A DNA stretch of 64,000 bases from Rhizobium sp. ZPR4 (GTDB taxonomy: Bacteria; Pseudomonadota; Alphaproteobacteria; Rhizobiales; Rhizobiaceae), in NCBI RefSeq assembly GCF_040215725.1, contig NZ_CP157967.1:3504501-3568500 (forward strand), written 5' to 3'. This document shows positions 17,802-28,392 of this stretch, piece by piece. Under the pieces are notes generated by a model. The model did not search any database. It was given only the letters and a program-made list of their open reading frames with translations, and had not been told where the DNA came from. Both the position numbers and the translations under genes were made by a program. How positions within the stretch are numbered: the first letter of the stretch is position 1; each line of letters opens with the position of its first letter.

Positions 17802-19119
17802 GGCTTCTCTTGTTCTCGTCGGCGCATTGATGGGTGCGACCGCGATGAGCGTTATCTACTCGGCGGTAGCGCCGGCGGAAGCCGCTGGCACTTCCACCTA
17901 TAAGGAGTTGTCGATTTTCGGCGACGTCTTTGAGCGCGTCCGCGCGCAGTATGTGACGCCGCCGCAGGAAGACAAGCTTATCGAAGCCGCCATCAACGGC
18001 ATGCTCTCTTCGCTGGACCCGCATTCGAGCTACATGAATGCCAAGGATGCGGAAGACATGCGCACCCAGACCAAGGGTGAGTTCGGCGGTCTCGGCATCG
18101 AAGTGACGATGGACAACGATCTCGTCAAGGTCATCACCCCGATCGACGATACGCCCGCCGCCAAGGCCGGTGTTCTTGCTGGCGACTATATCACCGCCAT
18201 CGACGGCCAGTCCGTCCGCGGCCTGAAGCTGGAAGACGCCGTCGAGAAGATGCGCGGTCCGGTCAAGACGCCGATCAAGCTCACCTTGATGCGCAAGGGC
18301 GTCGACAAGCCGATCGAGCTCACAGTGATGCGTGACGTCATCGCCGTCGCCGCCGTCAAGTCGCGCGAGGAAGGCGGCGATGTCGGCTATATCCGTATTA
18401 TTTCCTTCACCGAAAAGACCACGCCGGATCTCGAAGCCGCGATCGCCAAGATCAAGAAGGATATTCCGGCCGACAAGCTGAAGGGCTACGTCCTCGACCT
18501 GCGACTTAACCCGGGTGGCTTGCTCGACCAAGCGATCAATGTCGCCGACGACGTGCTCGAGCGGGGCGAGATCGTTTCCACACGCGGCCGCAATCCGGAC
18601 GAGACCCGCCGCTTCAACGCCACGCCCGGCGATCTGACCGACGGTAAGCCGATCATCGTGCTTACCAACGGCGGCTCGGCTTCCGCTTCGGAAATCGTCG
18701 CCGGCGCCCTGCAGGATCTGCGACGCGCCACCATTCTCGGCACCCAGTCCTTCGGCAAGGGCTCGGTTCAGACGATCATTCCGCTCGGTGATGGCAACGG
18801 CGCGCTGCGCCTAACGACGGCGCTCTACTATACGCCCTCAGGCCGCTCAATCCAGGGCACCGGCATCACGCCTGATATCAAGGTAGACCAGCCGCTGCCG
18901 GACGATCTGAAGGGCAAGCTGACGACAGAGGGCGAATCCAGCCTGCCGGGCCACATCAAGGGCCAGAGCGAAACCGATAAGGGCTCCGGCTCGTCGGCCT
19001 ATGTGCCGCCGGACCCGAAGGACGATATCCAGCTCAACTACGCGCTCGACCTGCTGCGTGGCGCCAAGACAGATCCGGCCTTCCCGCCGAACCCCGAAAA
19101 GGCGGTTTCCTCCAAGTAA
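17791..19119 (+). CDS. ctpA: S41 carboxy-terminal processing peptidase
   Basis: CtpA is a periplasmic serine protease that trims C-termini of envelope proteins, often peptidoglycan hydrolases. The 442-residue protein has a signal segment (residues 1-31), a PDZ domain (about 90-170, GGLGIEVTMDNDLVKVI) and the S41 domain with the catalytic serine in LTNGGSASASEIVAGAL and the lysine in SFGKGSVQT. A low-complexity tail rich in Ser/Lys/Gly follows. Its start is inside the envC-like gene, so the activator and protease are co-translated and probably work on cell-wall remodelling together. Confidence 0.95.
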   Translation: MIRRASLVLVGALMGATAMSVIYSAVAPAEAAGTSTYKELSIFGDVFERVRAQYVTPPQEDKLIEAAINGMLSSLDPHSSYMNAKDAEDMRTQTKGEFGGLGIEVTMDNDLVKVITPIDDTPAAKAGVLAGDYITAIDGQSVRGLKLEDAVEKMRGPVKTPIKLTLMRKGVDKPIELTVMRDVIAVAAVKSREEGGDVGYIRIISFTEKTTPDLEAAIAKIKKDIPADKLKGYVLDLRLNPGGLLDQAINVADDVLERGEIVSTRGRNPDETRRFNATPGDLTDGKPIIVLTNGGSASASEIVAGALQDLRRATILGTQSFGKGSVQTIIPLGDGNGALRLTTALYYTPSGRSIQGTGITPDIKVDQPLPDDLKGKLTTEGESSLPGHIKGQSETDKGSGSSAYVPPDPKDDIQLNYALDLLRGAKTDPAFPPNPEKAVSSK

Positions 19120-19260
19120 GGATTGGCGCCGGGCTGGAAACAGACCCGGCGCTTTCATGATGAGGGAGCGGGATAACGCGTATCGTTCCGCTCTTCTCGG
19201 CCGGCCTCAATTTCATATGAATCCGGCCTTGTTCGGAAACAGTTTTGTTCATGTTCTAGA

Positions 19261-19358
19261 GCAATTCCAGGAAAAGTGCGCAGCGGTTTTCCGTCCGGAA
19301 TTGCGTGAAAAAAGAGATAGAGCGGTTCAGAGATTCCATGAAAACTGAACCGTTCTAG
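19261..19358. repeat. rhizobial dispersed palindrome, copy B, with companion stem
   Basis: Copy B is the cleanest: GCAATTCCAGGAAAA ... GTTTTCCGTCCGGAATTGC (19261-19304). It is followed by AGAGCGGTTCAG ... CTGAACCGTTCT (19319-19358), a second stem that also accompanies copy D. Together they fill most of the 327-base gap between ctpA and the next gene. No gene is seen in the gap. Confidence 0.85.
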
Positions 19359-19446
19359 CACTTTGAGTGCCGCGGGCATTTTTCCGCTTCGCCGCGAGCG
19401 ATATGCTCAAGGCCGATACAGTTTTCCGCTTGGGGTGGATTGAAAT

Positions 19447-20640
19447 TTGGGAACGGATTTGCATGCACCGTTGGGACAGAATCGCGGCCCCGGCCGCCAG
19501 CGGCGCTCCATCCCCTTTGGACGCATTCTCGGCGGCTTCTGTCTGATCGCGATCGCCGGCTTTTCTCTCTATTCGGCGCTTCTGCGCGATCACCTGCAAA
19601 AGACCCAGCCGGTAGAGGCGGCAAAGAAGGAAGATCCGGCCCCTCCGGCCGAAACCAAGCCTGCTGCGACCGAGAAAACCGACCAGGCCGGGTTGACGCA
19701 GGTCGATCCGCAATCCGGCGCCAATGCCACACGCATCGTTACCGGCGACGGTTCGGTCGTCACCATGTTCAGCCCGAACAATCGTGACGGCAGCGGCCCG
19801 GTATTGATCAACGCCAATCAGGTGGGCCAGGACCCACGCATGGCGGCAACGCCGAATGACAGCCTGCTGGAGGATTCGCCCTTCGGCAAGCTGCCGATTA
19901 TCTCACCGAGCGGCCTGAGGCCGATGGATCAATATGCGCGGCCCTGGTCAGGCGCTCGCGGCACCCGCGTCGCCATTGTCGTCAGCGGCCTTGGCCTCAG
20001 CCAGACCGGCACGCAGCGCGCCATCGAGAAGCTGCCGGAAGAAATCACGCTCGCCTTTGCCGTCAGCGGCAACAGCCTGCAGCGCTGGATGCAGGAGGCA
20101 CGGCGCGGTGGCCATGAGATCCTCATCCAGGTGCCGTTCGAGCCCTTCGACTATCCCAGCAACAATCCAGGCCCGGATACGCTGCTGACCTCGCTGTCGG
20201 CTGCAAAGAATGTCGAAAACCTGCATAAGGCGATGGGCAAAATCACCAATTACACCGGCGTCATGAACTATCTCGGCGGCCGCTTTCTGGCCAATCCCGG
20301 CGCCATGGAACCGGTGCTGCGCGATATCGGCAAGCGCGGCCTGCTGTTCCTGGATGACGGCTCTTCGGCGCAATCCAAATCCGGAACGCTCGCCAAGACG
20401 TTGGACGTGCCGCACGCCTTTGCCGATGTTCAGCTCGACGGAGAGCTTCAACAGGACGCCATACTCAGGAAACTTGACGAACTCGAGCGCGTTGCCCGCC
20501 GCAACGGTTCCGCGATCGGCGTCGCCTCCGCCTTCGACGAGAGTGTTGACGCCATTAGCAAATGGAGCGAGGAGGCCGCCATGCGTGGCATTGAAATCGT
20601 TGCCGTCTCGGCGCTTGCCGACGACCCTAAACATCCCTGA
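19447..20640 (+). CDS. divergent polysaccharide deacetylase family protein
   Basis: A 397-residue membrane-anchored periplasmic protein. A single N-terminal membrane segment (about 26-45) precedes a Pro/Ala/Lys-rich linker. From residue 170 it shows the divergent polysaccharide deacetylase fold ([52 protein letters not shown]). The family lies beside envC and ctpA in many proteobacteria and is thought to act on the envelope, but its substrate is unproven. TTG 19447 is taken as start because GGGGTGG precedes it and relatives begin GTDLxAPLGQ. rppH follows 40 bases later. Confidence 0.86.
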   Translation: MGTDLHAPLGQNRGPGRQRRSIPFGRILGGFCLIAIAGFSLYSALLRDHLQKTQPVEAAKKEDPAPPAETKPAATEKTDQAGLTQVDPQSGANATRIVTGDGSVVTMFSPNNRDGSGPVLINANQVGQDPRMAATPNDSLLEDSPFGKLPIISPSGLRPMDQYARPWSGARGTRVAIVVSGLGLSQTGTQRAIEKLPEEITLAFAVSGNSLQRWMQEARRGGHEILIQVPFEPFDYPSNNPGPDTLLTSLSAAKNVENLHKAMGKITNYTGVMNYLGGRFLANPGAMEPVLRDIGKRGLLFLDDGSSAQSKSGTLAKTLDVPHAFADVQLDGELQQDAILRKLDELERVARRNGSAIGVASAFDESVDAISKWSEEAAMRGIEIVAVSALADDPKHP

Positions 20641-20680
20641 CCCCTGGCCTGGTTTCCTGGGCCTGATCCTGGAGAGAGAA

Positions 20681-21220
20681 ATGAGCACGCCCCACGCGTC
20701 CGTAAGAGCCGAAGACCTGCCCTACCGCCCCTGTGTCGGCATCATGATCCTGAACCGGAATGGCCTGGTCTGGGCCGGCCGCCGTATTCCGGACGGCAAT
20801 TCCGAATATGACGGCTCGCCGCAGCTCTGGCAGATGCCGCAGGGCGGCATAGACGAAGGCGAAGATCCGCTGAAAGCCGCCTATCGCGAGCTTTACGAGG
20901 AAACGGGCATGAAAACCGTGACCCTGATGGCCGAGGCGAAGGACTGGATCAACTACGATCTGCCGCCGCAGCTGATCGGCATCGGCCTCAAAGGAAAATA
21001 TCGCGGCCAGACGCAGCGCTGGTTCGCCTTCCGCTTCGACGGCGACGAGAGCGAGATCGCCATCAACCCTCCGCCGGGCGGCCATGAAGCGGAATTCGAT
21101 GCCTGGGGATGGAAGCCGATGGCCGAGCTTCCCGGATTGATCGTCGCCTTCAAGCGATCGGTCTACGAGCAGGTCGTTTCGGAATTCAGCCATCTGGCCG
21201 GCCTGAAGGCCGAGGACTGA
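20681..21220 (+). CDS. rppH: RNA pyrophosphohydrolase (Nudix)
   Basis: RppH removes pyrophosphate from 5'-triphosphorylated mRNA and so starts RNase E-dependent decay. The 179-residue protein has the Nudix box [20 protein letters not shown] followed by TGM, preceded by QLWQMPQ, and the W/Y-rich RppH features [10 protein letters not shown] and [17 protein letters not shown] lies just before ATG 20681. It is probably co-transcribed with the preceding deacetylase gene. It converges on bfr with a 45-base gap that contains the short hairpin GGCCGC/GCGGCC. Confidence 0.95.
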   Translation: MSTPHASVRAEDLPYRPCVGIMILNRNGLVWAGRRIPDGNSEYDGSPQLWQMPQGGIDEGEDPLKAAYRELYEETGMKTVTLMAEAKDWINYDLPPQLIGIGLKGKYRGQTQRWFAFRFDGDESEIAINPPPGGHEAEFDAWGWKPMAELPGLIVAFKRSVYEQVVSEFSHLAGLKAED

Positions 21221-21265
21221 ACGAAGACAACCGGCCGCTTGGCGGCCGGTTTCGTAAGATGTCGA

Positions 21266-21751
21266 TTATTCTGCGGAATCGGCGGAGTCAGCGTTGAGCT
21301 GGCCGTACTTGGCTTCGCCGATTTTTCCGAGCAGCTCGAGCTGGGTTTCGAGGAAGTCGATATGGCCTTCCTCATCCGTCAACAGCTCTTCGAACAGCTT
21401 CATGGAAACATAGTCGCCGGCGTCATGACAGATATCGCGCGACTTCTTGTAGGCCGTGCGGGCGTCGTATTCGCCGGCAAGATCGGCTTCCAGCACTTCC
21501 TTGACGTTCTGACCGATGCGTAGCGGCGCCAGCGTCTGCAGATTGGGATGACCTTCAAGGAAGATAATGCGAGCGACGAGACGGTCGGCGTGCTGCATCT
21601 CCTCGATGGATTCCGCACGCTCCTTCTTGGCGAGCTTGGTGTAGCCCCAGTCCTCGAGGAGTCGATAGTGAACCCAATACTGGTTGACTGCGCCAAGCTC
21701 GAGGAACAGCGCCTCGTTAAGCCGCTCGATGACTTTTTTGTCGCCTTTCAA
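21266..21751 (-). CDS. bfr: bacterioferritin
   Basis: Bacterioferritin stores iron as a 24-mer with haem at dimer interfaces. All key residues are present: ferroxidase ligands E18, E51, H54 and the later EYDART and EEGH glutamates and histidine, and the haem ligand M52 ([10 protein letters not shown]). The start is TTG 21751: it has AGGAGAG five bases upstream and gives the family's MKGDKKVI opening. An ATG at 21775 would add eight residues that overlap the Shine-Dalgarno sequence. The product has 161 residues. The 5' end overlaps bfd by 35 bases. Confidence 0.94.
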   Translation of the reverse strand: MKGDKKVIERLNEALFLELGAVNQYWVHYRLLEDWGYTKLAKKERAESIEEMQHADRLVARIIFLEGHPNLQTLAPLRIGQNVKEVLEADLAGEYDARTAYKKSRDICHDAGDYVSMKLFEELLTDEEGHIDFLETQLELLGKIGEAKYGQLNADSADSAE

Positions 21752-22028
21752 TGTCCGCTCTCCTGTTGTCTTCATGGAATTTTTTCAGGCGGGACATGAA
21801 ATCAAATATTTCGGCTTCCGTCGAGTGCCGACGGGCATGATAATCTTCGGTTGTCTGTATAATGATATCAACGACATTCGGGAAACAGCCGCAGCAGCGG
21901 CCGCGCTTTTCCATGGCGTGATAAACCTTGGCGGGAACGATGAGCTGCCAACAGTCCTGATCGAGGAGTTCGGTGATGACCTCCCGGATTTCCTTGTCAG
22001 TGATGTAATTACAACTGCAAACCAGCAT
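21717..22028 (-). CDS. bfd: bacterioferritin-associated ferredoxin
   Basis: Bfd is a [2Fe-2S] ferredoxin that reduces bacterioferritin iron for release. The 103-residue protein has the BFD-type cluster ligands, C4 and C6 in [11 protein letters not shown] and two in RCCGCFPNV. The C-terminal 35 residues (basic, [16 protein letters not shown]) exceed the usual 60-75-residue form and run into the bfr gene, overlapping it. This arrangement couples the two products. No other gene fits the frame better. Confidence 0.92.
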   Translation of the reverse strand: MLVCSCNYITDKEIREVITELLDQDCWQLIVPAKVYHAMEKRGRCCGCFPNVVDIIIQTTEDYHARRHSTEAEIFDFMSRLKKFHEDNRRADIERRQKSHRAA

Positions 22029-22067
22029 TCTTCGCTCAGCCCGTCAAACATGACATCCGCTGTCTTG

Positions 22068-22121
22068 TTATCTGCTAAAGAAGACGCCCTTTGTCAAGAA
22101 AGAAACGATTCATTTTAATCG
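22068..22121 (-). promoter_or_regulatory. bfd-bfr promoter with upstream palindrome
   Basis: On the minus strand TTGACA (22097-22092), 18 bases and AGATAA (22073-22068) form a good promoter 40 bases before bfd. A palindrome CGATTaaaatgAATCG (22121-22106) lies directly upstream of the -35 and may be an iron-responsive operator (RirA or Irr type). It does not match the consensus of either well enough to assign. Confidence 0.5.
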
Positions 22122-22146
22122 CCGGTTTGATTGCCGGTTTGATTGG
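22121..22146. repeat. two tandem 12-bp repeats upstream of bfd
   Basis: GCCGGTTTGATT is repeated twice head to tail. It lies between the end of dnaE2 and the bfd promoter. It could be a binding-site pair or chance; two copies are too few to say more. Confidence 0.4.
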
Positions 22147-22203
22147 ATGACAGGAGCATTGGCTCGCGACCTCCGGATGAAAGGCCTCGAATCTCCCAGA
22201 ATC

Positions 22204-25200
22204 TCAATGGAAATTGCGACCTCGCGGCATGACCTTTGCCGTTTCCACGCCATTGCTGGGGCCTTCCGCCGCTGTCCCTGCACCGGATGGACGCGGCAGC
22301 AGGGCAGATTTTTTCTTCTGCCTGTGATCCATGGTCGGCCGTAGCGCCTCATCCGCCCGGTCGCTGACGCCGAAACGCCTTGCCTCGCGCTGTAGGATGC
22401 CGAGTGCCGGCGTCATATCCTCGATATGATTGACCACCACATGGATGACGCCGCTTTCGCTCTGCAGGCGGCCGCGGATCTTCACCAATCGTGCCCCCAT
22501 GACAATGGCACGGTATTTCTCGAACTTCTTCGGCCAGACGATCGCATTGGCGACGCCAGTCTCGTCTTCGAGCGTCATGAAGATCACCCCATTGGCCGAG
22601 CCCGGCCGCTGGCGCACCAGCACCAGCCCGGCGATCGTCACCATCCGGCCATTGGCGACACCGGGCAGTTCCCGGCTCCGTACAATACCCTGCCGCGCGA
22701 AATCGGCGCGCAGGAAGGAAACCGGATGCGCTTTCAGCGACATGGACAGATAGCGATAATCTTCGGTGACCTGCTCGCCGGGTAGCATCTCGGGCAGAGA
22801 AACCGCCGGTTCGAGCTGCAGATCCGCATGGTCGCCGAGATCGAAGAGGGGAAGCTTTTCGGCAGCGCTGCTGGCATCAAGCGCCCGCACCGCCCAAAGC
22901 GCCTCACGCCGGCTGAGGCTGATGGAACCGAACGCATCCGCATCCGCCAGACGCTCGATCTGCGCCTTGGCAAGTCCGGATCGCAGCCAGAGATCGCGCA
23001 CCGAGCGATAACCATCACCACGGCGCTCGACCAGCTGCTTCATCTCATCCTCGGACAGGCCCTTGACCTGCCGGAAACCGAGGCGGACGGCACATTGCGT
23101 CTTGATGATCTCGCGCATCGACGCATGACGCTGCTCGACCGAACTGCGATCGAAAGACGCCTTTTCCAGCAGGCAATCCCAACTCGAATGATTGACATCC
23201 ACCGGCCGCACCTCGACGCCATGCTCGCGCGCATCGCGCACCAGCTGCGCCGGCGCATAAAAGCCCATGGGCTGAGCATTGAGGATCGCCGCACAGAAGA
23301 TATCGGGATAATAGGCCTTGAGCCAGGAAGAGGCGTAGACGAGGAGAGCAAAGGACGCCGCATGGCTTTCGGGAAAGCCATATTCGCCGAAGCCTTTGAT
23401 CTGCTCGAAGCAGTTCTTGGCGAACTCACGGTCGTACCCCTTCGCGACCATACCCTCGACCATCTTCTCCTCGAAAGTATGGATAGTCCCGGTTCGCTTG
23501 AATGTTGCCATAGCCCGACGCAGCTTGTCCGCTTCCGCAGGCTTAAATCCAGCCGCCGTAATGGCGATCTGCATCGCCTGTTCCTGAAAGAGAGGAACGC
23601 CCAGCGTGCGTTTTAGCACCGCCTCCAGCTCCGGACTCGGATAGTCGAGTTTTTTCCCCGCCCGCTTGGCCTCCCGTCGCTTGAGATAGGGATGCACCAT
23701 ATTGCCCTGGATCGGACCGGGGCGGACGATCGCCACCTCGATGACCAGATCATAGAACTCCCGGGGCCGAAGGCGCGGCAGCATGCTCATCTGTGCACGA
23801 CTTTCAATCTGGAAAACGCCGATCGTGTCGGCGCGGCAGATCATGTCATAGACCGGTCCACCATCGGGATAGTTGGCATAACCAAGATCCGCGAGCTCCT
23901 TCTTCACATCGTAATTGAGCAAAAGCAGATCGAAGGCCTTGGCAAGACAGGTCAGCATGCCGAGCGCAAGCACGTCGATCTTCAATATGTTGAGATTGTC
24001 GAGATCGTCCTTGTTCCACTCGATCATATAGCGATCATCCATCGCCGTGTGCATGATCGGCACGACCTCATCCAGCCGATCCCGGGTGATGACGAAACCA
24101 CCGACATGCTGGGTTAGATGTCGCGGAAATCCCATCAGCGTCGAGGCATAGGAAAGGACGTTTTTTGTCGTCTTGTCGTTAAGATCGAGGCCGGCAATCT
24201 TCGCTTCGCGCTCGGACAGGTCCTCTGTCGACCAACCCCAGACACCGCTTGCAAGAGCCGACTGTACATCTTCAGACAGGCCGAAGGCTTTCGCCACTTC
24301 GCGGCCGGCCGAGCGCGCCCTATAGCTGGTGACGGCAGCCGTCAGCCCGGCATGCTCCATCTTGTAGTGCCTGTAGATAAACTGAATGACCTCTTCGCGT
24401 TTCTCATGCTCGAAATCGACGTCGATGTCTGGTGGTTCCTCCCGCTCTGTGGAGATGAAACGCTCGAACAGAAGCATCGTAATCTCCGGATTGACCTCAG
24501 TAATCCTGAGACAGTAGCAGACCGTCGAATTGGCCGCCGATCCACGCCCCTGGCACAGAATATGCTCGCTGCGGGCAAACTCCATGATCCGATGCACAGT
24601 CAGGAAATATGGCTCATATTGCCGCTCCCGAATAAGCTCGAGTTCATGCTCGATCTGCATCGAGACCTTTGGCGGGATTCCATCAGGAAAGCGCCATCTG
24701 GCACCCTCCCACGTCAGCCGCTTCAACGTCTCAGCAACGGTTTCGCCCTTGGTACTTTCGTCGGGATAGTTATGCTTCAGCTCATCCAGCGAAAAAGACA
24801 GCCGGCTAAAAAACTTCTGTGTATTGGCGATCGCTTTTGGATAATCCCGGAAAAGGCGCGCCATCTCGGCAGCGTCCTTCATGTAGCGCTCGGCATTGGC
24901 CGCCAGCTTGAAGCCGGCTTCAGCGATCGGCACGTGTTCGCGGATCGAAATCACGATATCGGCAAGCGGCTTGCGTTCGGTTGCGTGATAGAGCGGCTGG
25001 TTGCTGGCGATCAACCGGACGCCATTGCGCTGTGCCAGAATGGAGAGCGTGGCAAAGACCATCCGGTCCCGCCCGTCATAGGCCGGCGACAGGACCATAT
25101 GCAGCTTCCTGCCGAAGCGCATCCATAGCCGTTTCAGACATTGCTCCAGCTTTTCCTGCCCCTCCGGCGTCTCGACGCTTGTCGTATCGGGGACCAACGC

Positions 25201-25671
25201 CAGCATCATCTCGTCGCCCCATTCCACGAGGTCGCTTTCATTGAGGATGCAGGTGCCTTTCTCGCCACGCAGATTGCCGGCGCTCAAAAGCCGGCAGAGA
25301 TGCGCCCAGCCCTTGCGGTTCTGCGGATAGGCAAGGATATCGGGCGTGCCATCCGAGAACACCAGACGGGCGCCAGGCTGGAAACGAACCGGCTTCAGGA
25401 ACGGCTTTTCCGGCTTTCCCTGGGCTCGAAGCAGAAGGTTTTCCTTGATGGTGTCTTCATGTTTCGCCTGGAGAAGCTTGGTATGCGCATGCGCCTTGAC
25501 GACGCCTGCAACCGAATTGCGGTCGGCAATCCCAAATCCGGAAAGTCTCAGGATGGCGGCCTGCGCCACGATCTCTTCCGGATGCGAGGCTCCCTCGAGA
25601 AAGGAGAAGTTGGTTCTGACTCCAATCTCGCAGAAGGGTACGGGTTCGTGAAAGCTCGGGCGCGCGTTCAT
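22204..25671 (-). CDS. dnaE2: error-prone DNA polymerase DnaE2/ImuC
   Basis: The translesion C-family polymerase of the SOS mutasome. The 1155-residue protein starts with a PHP domain ([19 protein letters not shown]), contains the polymerase palm with catalytic aspartates in [11 protein letters not shown] near residue 414-423, the finger region FQEQAMQIA, and an OB-fold near 1000-1080 ([20 protein letters not shown]). The start ATG 25671 overlaps the imuB stop (ATGA). The tail after residue 1100 is basic and variable. It lacks the beta-clamp and tau-binding tail of the replicative DnaE1. Expression is expected from the LexA-controlled promoter ahead of imuA. Confidence 0.95.
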   Translation of the reverse strand: MNARPSFHEPVPFCEIGVRTNFSFLEGASHPEEIVAQAAILRLSGFGIADRNSVAGVVKAHAHTKLLQAKHEDTIKENLLLRAQGKPEKPFLKPVRFQPGARLVFSDGTPDILAYPQNRKGWAHLCRLLSAGNLRGEKGTCILNESDLVEWGDEMMLALVPDTTSVETPEGQEKLEQCLKRLWMRFGRKLHMVLSPAYDGRDRMVFATLSILAQRNGVRLIASNQPLYHATERKPLADIVISIREHVPIAEAGFKLAANAERYMKDAAEMARLFRDYPKAIANTQKFFSRLSFSLDELKHNYPDESTKGETVAETLKRLTWEGARWRFPDGIPPKVSMQIEHELELIRERQYEPYFLTVHRIMEFARSEHILCQGRGSAANSTVCYCLRITEVNPEITMLLFERFISTEREEPPDIDVDFEHEKREEVIQFIYRHYKMEHAGLTAAVTSYRARSAGREVAKAFGLSEDVQSALASGVWGWSTEDLSEREAKIAGLDLNDKTTKNVLSYASTLMGFPRHLTQHVGGFVITRDRLDEVVPIMHTAMDDRYMIEWNKDDLDNLNILKIDVLALGMLTCLAKAFDLLLLNYDVKKELADLGYANYPDGGPVYDMICRADTIGVFQIESRAQMSMLPRLRPREFYDLVIEVAIVRPGPIQGNMVHPYLKRREAKRAGKKLDYPSPELEAVLKRTLGVPLFQEQAMQIAITAAGFKPAEADKLRRAMATFKRTGTIHTFEEKMVEGMVAKGYDREFAKNCFEQIKGFGEYGFPESHAASFALLVYASSWLKAYYPDIFCAAILNAQPMGFYAPAQLVRDAREHGVEVRPVDVNHSSWDCLLEKASFDRSSVEQRHASMREIIKTQCAVRLGFRQVKGLSEDEMKQLVERRGDGYRSVRDLWLRSGLAKAQIERLADADAFGSISLSRREALWAVRALDASSAAEKLPLFDLGDHADLQLEPAVSLPEMLPGEQVTEDYRYLSMSLKAHPVSFLRADFARQGIVRSRELPGVANGRMVTIAGLVLVRQRPGSANGVIFMTLEDETGVANAIVWPKKFEKYRAIVMGARLVKIRGRLQSESGVIHVVVNHIEDMTPALGILQREARRFGVSDRADEALRPTMDHRQKKKSALLPRPSGAGTAAEGPSNGVETAKVMPRGRNFH

Positions 25672-27296
25672 GCGAAGACCCCGTGCATGTACCAGTCCGG
25701 CGATGTTCCGCTGCGACCATAAAGCCCCTTGCGGAACAGCCAAAAACGATGACCCTCTTCATCCTCGATCTGGAAATAATCACGGGCAGGCTCTTGCCTG
25801 TCCTCGAGCCACCATTCCGCCGAAAGCCGCTCCGGCCCCTCGGCCCGGCTGACCCGATGCATGACCCGCCGCCAGCGGAACTGCCGGGGAGGGCCATCAG
25901 GCACTTCGGCGGCAATGGTTTCGACCAGCTCCGGCATGCGAAACAGCCGCAGCGGCCGCTCGCCGCGGAAGAAGCCATGACCGGCATCATCGCCGCCCGG
26001 CCGCCTGCGAGCGGCAAGGAGATCCATGGCCGGCATCGGCCGAACGGCCCGCTCGGGGATATGGCTCTGTCGCAGCTCGAACCCTTGCAGGCAGTCCGGT
26101 CCCAGCCGCGCGGCCACGCGATCGACAAAGGCGGCAAGCGACCCTTCCTGGCGGTTTTCGCCGACGAAATCGCCTTGCGTTGCATCGAAAGGCGCATGCT
26201 GAAGCACATTGAGGCGGATGATTTCGAAACCGTAACCGACGTCGAGATCGTCATGAATGGCCCCGAAGCGTTCCGTGAACAGGCTTGAAATCCGGCTCGG
26301 CTCCCGCAGCGGCTGCGATGCACCGGCGGCGATGCGGAAGACCGCGCCGTCCACCCGGAAAAGCAGAAGTTCGAAGGAACGGCCGCCGACACCGCGTGCT
26401 TCCAGCCCCGGCTTCAGGGTTTCGGCAAGCTGGCGGGCAAGCTTAAGAATATCCTCTTCCGCCTGTACCGGTTCGACCAGACGGCGCTCGGCCGACAATT
26501 GCGCGACCGGGCGGCGCGGCGAGATCGGCTCCTCGACGAGACCAACGGCCTGGTCGAGCCGCAACAGCAGTTGCGCGCCAAAACGGCGGGCAAGCGGCGC
26601 CCGCGGCGCGGCCAGAAGATCGCCCACCTGCTTCAGACCCATCTTCTGCAGGGCCGCAACCGTTTCCTCTCCGAGCCTTAAGGAGGCGACGGGCAACGGC
26701 GCCAGGGCTTCTTCCATCGCCTCCGGAGGAACGACACGGCTGTCGTCGAAGCGGGCAACAGCCCAGGACAGGCCCGGCGCGGAGGAAATGGCGCCGCGCA
26801 CATCGAAGCCCAGCCGGGAAATCCGGATCAGGATGTCCTCGAGCAGCGCCTCTTCGCCGCCGAAGAGATGGGCGCAGCCAGTAATATCGAGGAAAAGCCC
26901 ATCCTTGCCGTCGATCGCCACCAGCGGCGTATAGCGGTCACACCAGTCGGCGATCGCCTCCAGAAGCTTGCGGTCCGCCGCCGGATCCTCCTCGACCACA
27001 TCGAGATCGGGACAGATCGCCTTCGCCTCGGCCACGCCCTGACCCTGTTTCAAGCCGATCATCTCCGCGCGCTCGTTAAGAGCTGTCAGTCGCATGGCAT
27101 TGTTGAGCTTGCCGGCACAGGCAAGCGGCGGCGCTTCAAGCCTGCCTGTCGAACGCCAGGACAGACCCCAGCGCTTGCGCGCGATGCGGTCGGTCGGCAG
27201 ATGCGGAAAGGTCAGCGCCAGAATGCGCTGCGTGTTCGCCGGGAAAGGCAGGGCGTTGAGTGTCGAGGATAGGGGCAAAGCGGCGGTCATGGGCAT
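25668..27296 (-). CDS. imuB: ImuB, Y-family polymerase-like mutasome protein
   Basis: ImuB is a Y-family-like protein that bridges DnaE2 to the beta clamp and ImuA. The 542-residue protein has the Y-family fold ([60 protein letters not shown]), but the catalytic acids of active enzymes (DxxFFAxVE and SxDE) are absent, as known for ImuB. Its 5' end overlaps imuA by 161 bases, yet the conserved RILALTFP strand begins only about 24 residues in, so most of the overlap carries a variable leader. Its stop overlaps the dnaE2 start. Confidence 0.93.
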   Translation of the reverse strand: MPMTAALPLSSTLNALPFPANTQRILALTFPHLPTDRIARKRWGLSWRSTGRLEAPPLACAGKLNNAMRLTALNERAEMIGLKQGQGVAEAKAICPDLDVVEEDPAADRKLLEAIADWCDRYTPLVAIDGKDGLFLDITGCAHLFGGEEALLEDILIRISRLGFDVRGAISSAPGLSWAVARFDDSRVVPPEAMEEALAPLPVASLRLGEETVAALQKMGLKQVGDLLAAPRAPLARRFGAQLLLRLDQAVGLVEEPISPRRPVAQLSAERRLVEPVQAEEDILKLARQLAETLKPGLEARGVGGRSFELLLFRVDGAVFRIAAGASQPLREPSRISSLFTERFGAIHDDLDVGYGFEIIRLNVLQHAPFDATQGDFVGENRQEGSLAAFVDRVAARLGPDCLQGFELRQSHIPERAVRPMPAMDLLAARRRPGGDDAGHGFFRGERPLRLFRMPELVETIAAEVPDGPPRQFRWRRVMHRVSRAEGPERLSAEWWLEDRQEPARDYFQIEDEEGHRFWLFRKGLYGRSGTSPDWYMHGVFA

Positions 27297-28116
27297 TCCA
27301 CTCCAGGGTTATGGAAAAAGGCGCCGGGTTTCGGCTTTTTTCCAAGGTCAGACGAAAGGCCGGATGACCGATGCTGCCGCCAAGCACCGATCCGTCCGGC
27401 AGGGGCCGCGCCTGCGCCGGCGCGGGTTCGACGGAAAAGCGGAAGAGGGCGCTGCTTGCCTCCTCCTCGCCTCCCTGTCGCAACAGAAACAAGGGCCGCC
27501 CCGCCGCCTTGGCCCTCAGCGCCAGCCGCCGGCTTTCGGTCAGGCCGAAACGGGCGGGATTGCCGCGCACTTCCAAAATGACGAGAGCAAAAGCAGCACT
27601 GCCAAGTGCTGCCTCCGCCACCCAGAGCGCATCGTCCAGCTTGCGCGGCGAGGCCTGCAGGAAAGCCGCAGGCTCCAGCCCGAAATCGCTGACGCCGATG
27701 GCATAAGGCACGCCCGCCTCCATCGTCGCGACCGTATCGCCGATCCACAGGACCGGGGACTTGGACACGGCCGTATCCGACGCTTGCGCATGCAGCCGCG
27801 CTGCGAGCGCCAAAGCAAAACCGCTTGCCGCCCCGGCATCGCGCAGGCCGTGCGAGCGGATTTCCGTCAGCGCATCGAGCGGCAGGCCGCCCTGCAGCGC
27901 CGCGTCGAGATCATCGACGCCGATCGGAAGGAGCGGCTGGGAAAGTCCGGTTTGCGCGGGCAGGGGCTTCGCAATGCCCGCCGTCCCCATCCCCGGCCTG
28001 TCTGCCAGCGTTTCACGCGCCGCTGCTGCCAGTGCCGGGATCGGCCTGCCTTCCAGTCGGGCAATGGTTTCACGCAGGGCAAAAAGCGTTTCCCGCGCCA
28101 CGGCAGCCTCGGCCAT
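27136..28116 (-). CDS. imuA: ImuA, RecA-like SOS mutagenesis protein
   Basis: ImuA is a RecA/SulA-related component of the translesion mutasome. The protein (326 residues from ATG 28116) shows LPIGVDDLDAALQGGLPLDA near residue 65 and a RecA-like core with a degenerate P-loop (SHGLRDAGAASGFALALAA) and FALVILEVRGN. GGAG is correctly spaced before ATG 28116; a GTG nine bases upstream is less likely. The C-terminal 50 residues (ending [14 protein letters not shown]) are encoded in another frame of imuB. A LexA box at 28140-28154 overlaps the expected promoter. Confidence 0.92.
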   Translation of the reverse strand: MAEAAVARETLFALRETIARLEGRPIPALAAAARETLADRPGMGTAGIAKPLPAQTGLSQPLLPIGVDDLDAALQGGLPLDALTEIRSHGLRDAGAASGFALALAARLHAQASDTAVSKSPVLWIGDTVATMEAGVPYAIGVSDFGLEPAAFLQASPRKLDDALWVAEAALGSAAFALVILEVRGNPARFGLTESRRLALRAKAAGRPLFLLRQGGEEEASSALFRFSVEPAPAQARPLPDGSVLGGSIGHPAFRLTLEKSRNPAPFSITLEWNAHDRRFAPILDTQRPAFPGEHAAHSGADLSASADRPHRAQALGSVLAFDRQA

Positions 28117-28139
28117 GACGTTCACTCCAGATCGATAAT

Positions 28140-28154
28140 GTTCCTGTTATGTTC
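28140..28154 (-). promoter_or_regulatory. LexA (SOS) box of the imuA-imuB-dnaE2 operon
   Basis: GTTC-CTGTTAT-GTTC (minus strand GAAC-N7-GAAC) is an exact alphaproteobacterial LexA box. It lies 24 bases upstream of the imuA start, so LexA would block transcription of the whole mutagenesis cassette until DNA damage. Confidence 0.9.
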
Positions 28155-28281
28155 TTATGGATTCCAGAGCTTGGAGAAAGAGTCAACACCATTTCATGAG
28201 AAAATATTCCTCTGCCCAGAGTCGGATGATTTCAGGTTGAAATGACCTAAAATCTGAATCCGCTCTAGAATCAAAGAAGTA

Positions 28282-28348
28282 GGGCATGATGGCGCCCGAA
28301 AACCGCTCAAACACTTTTCGGCGCCATACACTAATCCGCTCTCGTAAA
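28282..28348. repeat. dispersed palindromic element (GGCATGATGGCG family)
   Basis: GGGCATGATGGCGCCCGAAAA ccgctcaaacac TTTTCGGCGCCAT (arms about 28282-28301 and 28314-28326), then AATCCGCTCT, matches another common rhizobial intergenic palindrome with the core GATG...CCGAAAA/TTTTCGG...CAT. It occupies the gap between the imu operon and the metallopeptidase gene. Confidence 0.6.
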
Positions 28349-28392
28349 AGCAGCATAAAGTCTCTATATGACCAGCCAAGGAAGGAATATTC

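Noticed and set aside
22121..22146. Replication iterons
   Set aside because: Only two 12-bp repeats, no DnaA boxes or replication gene nearby.
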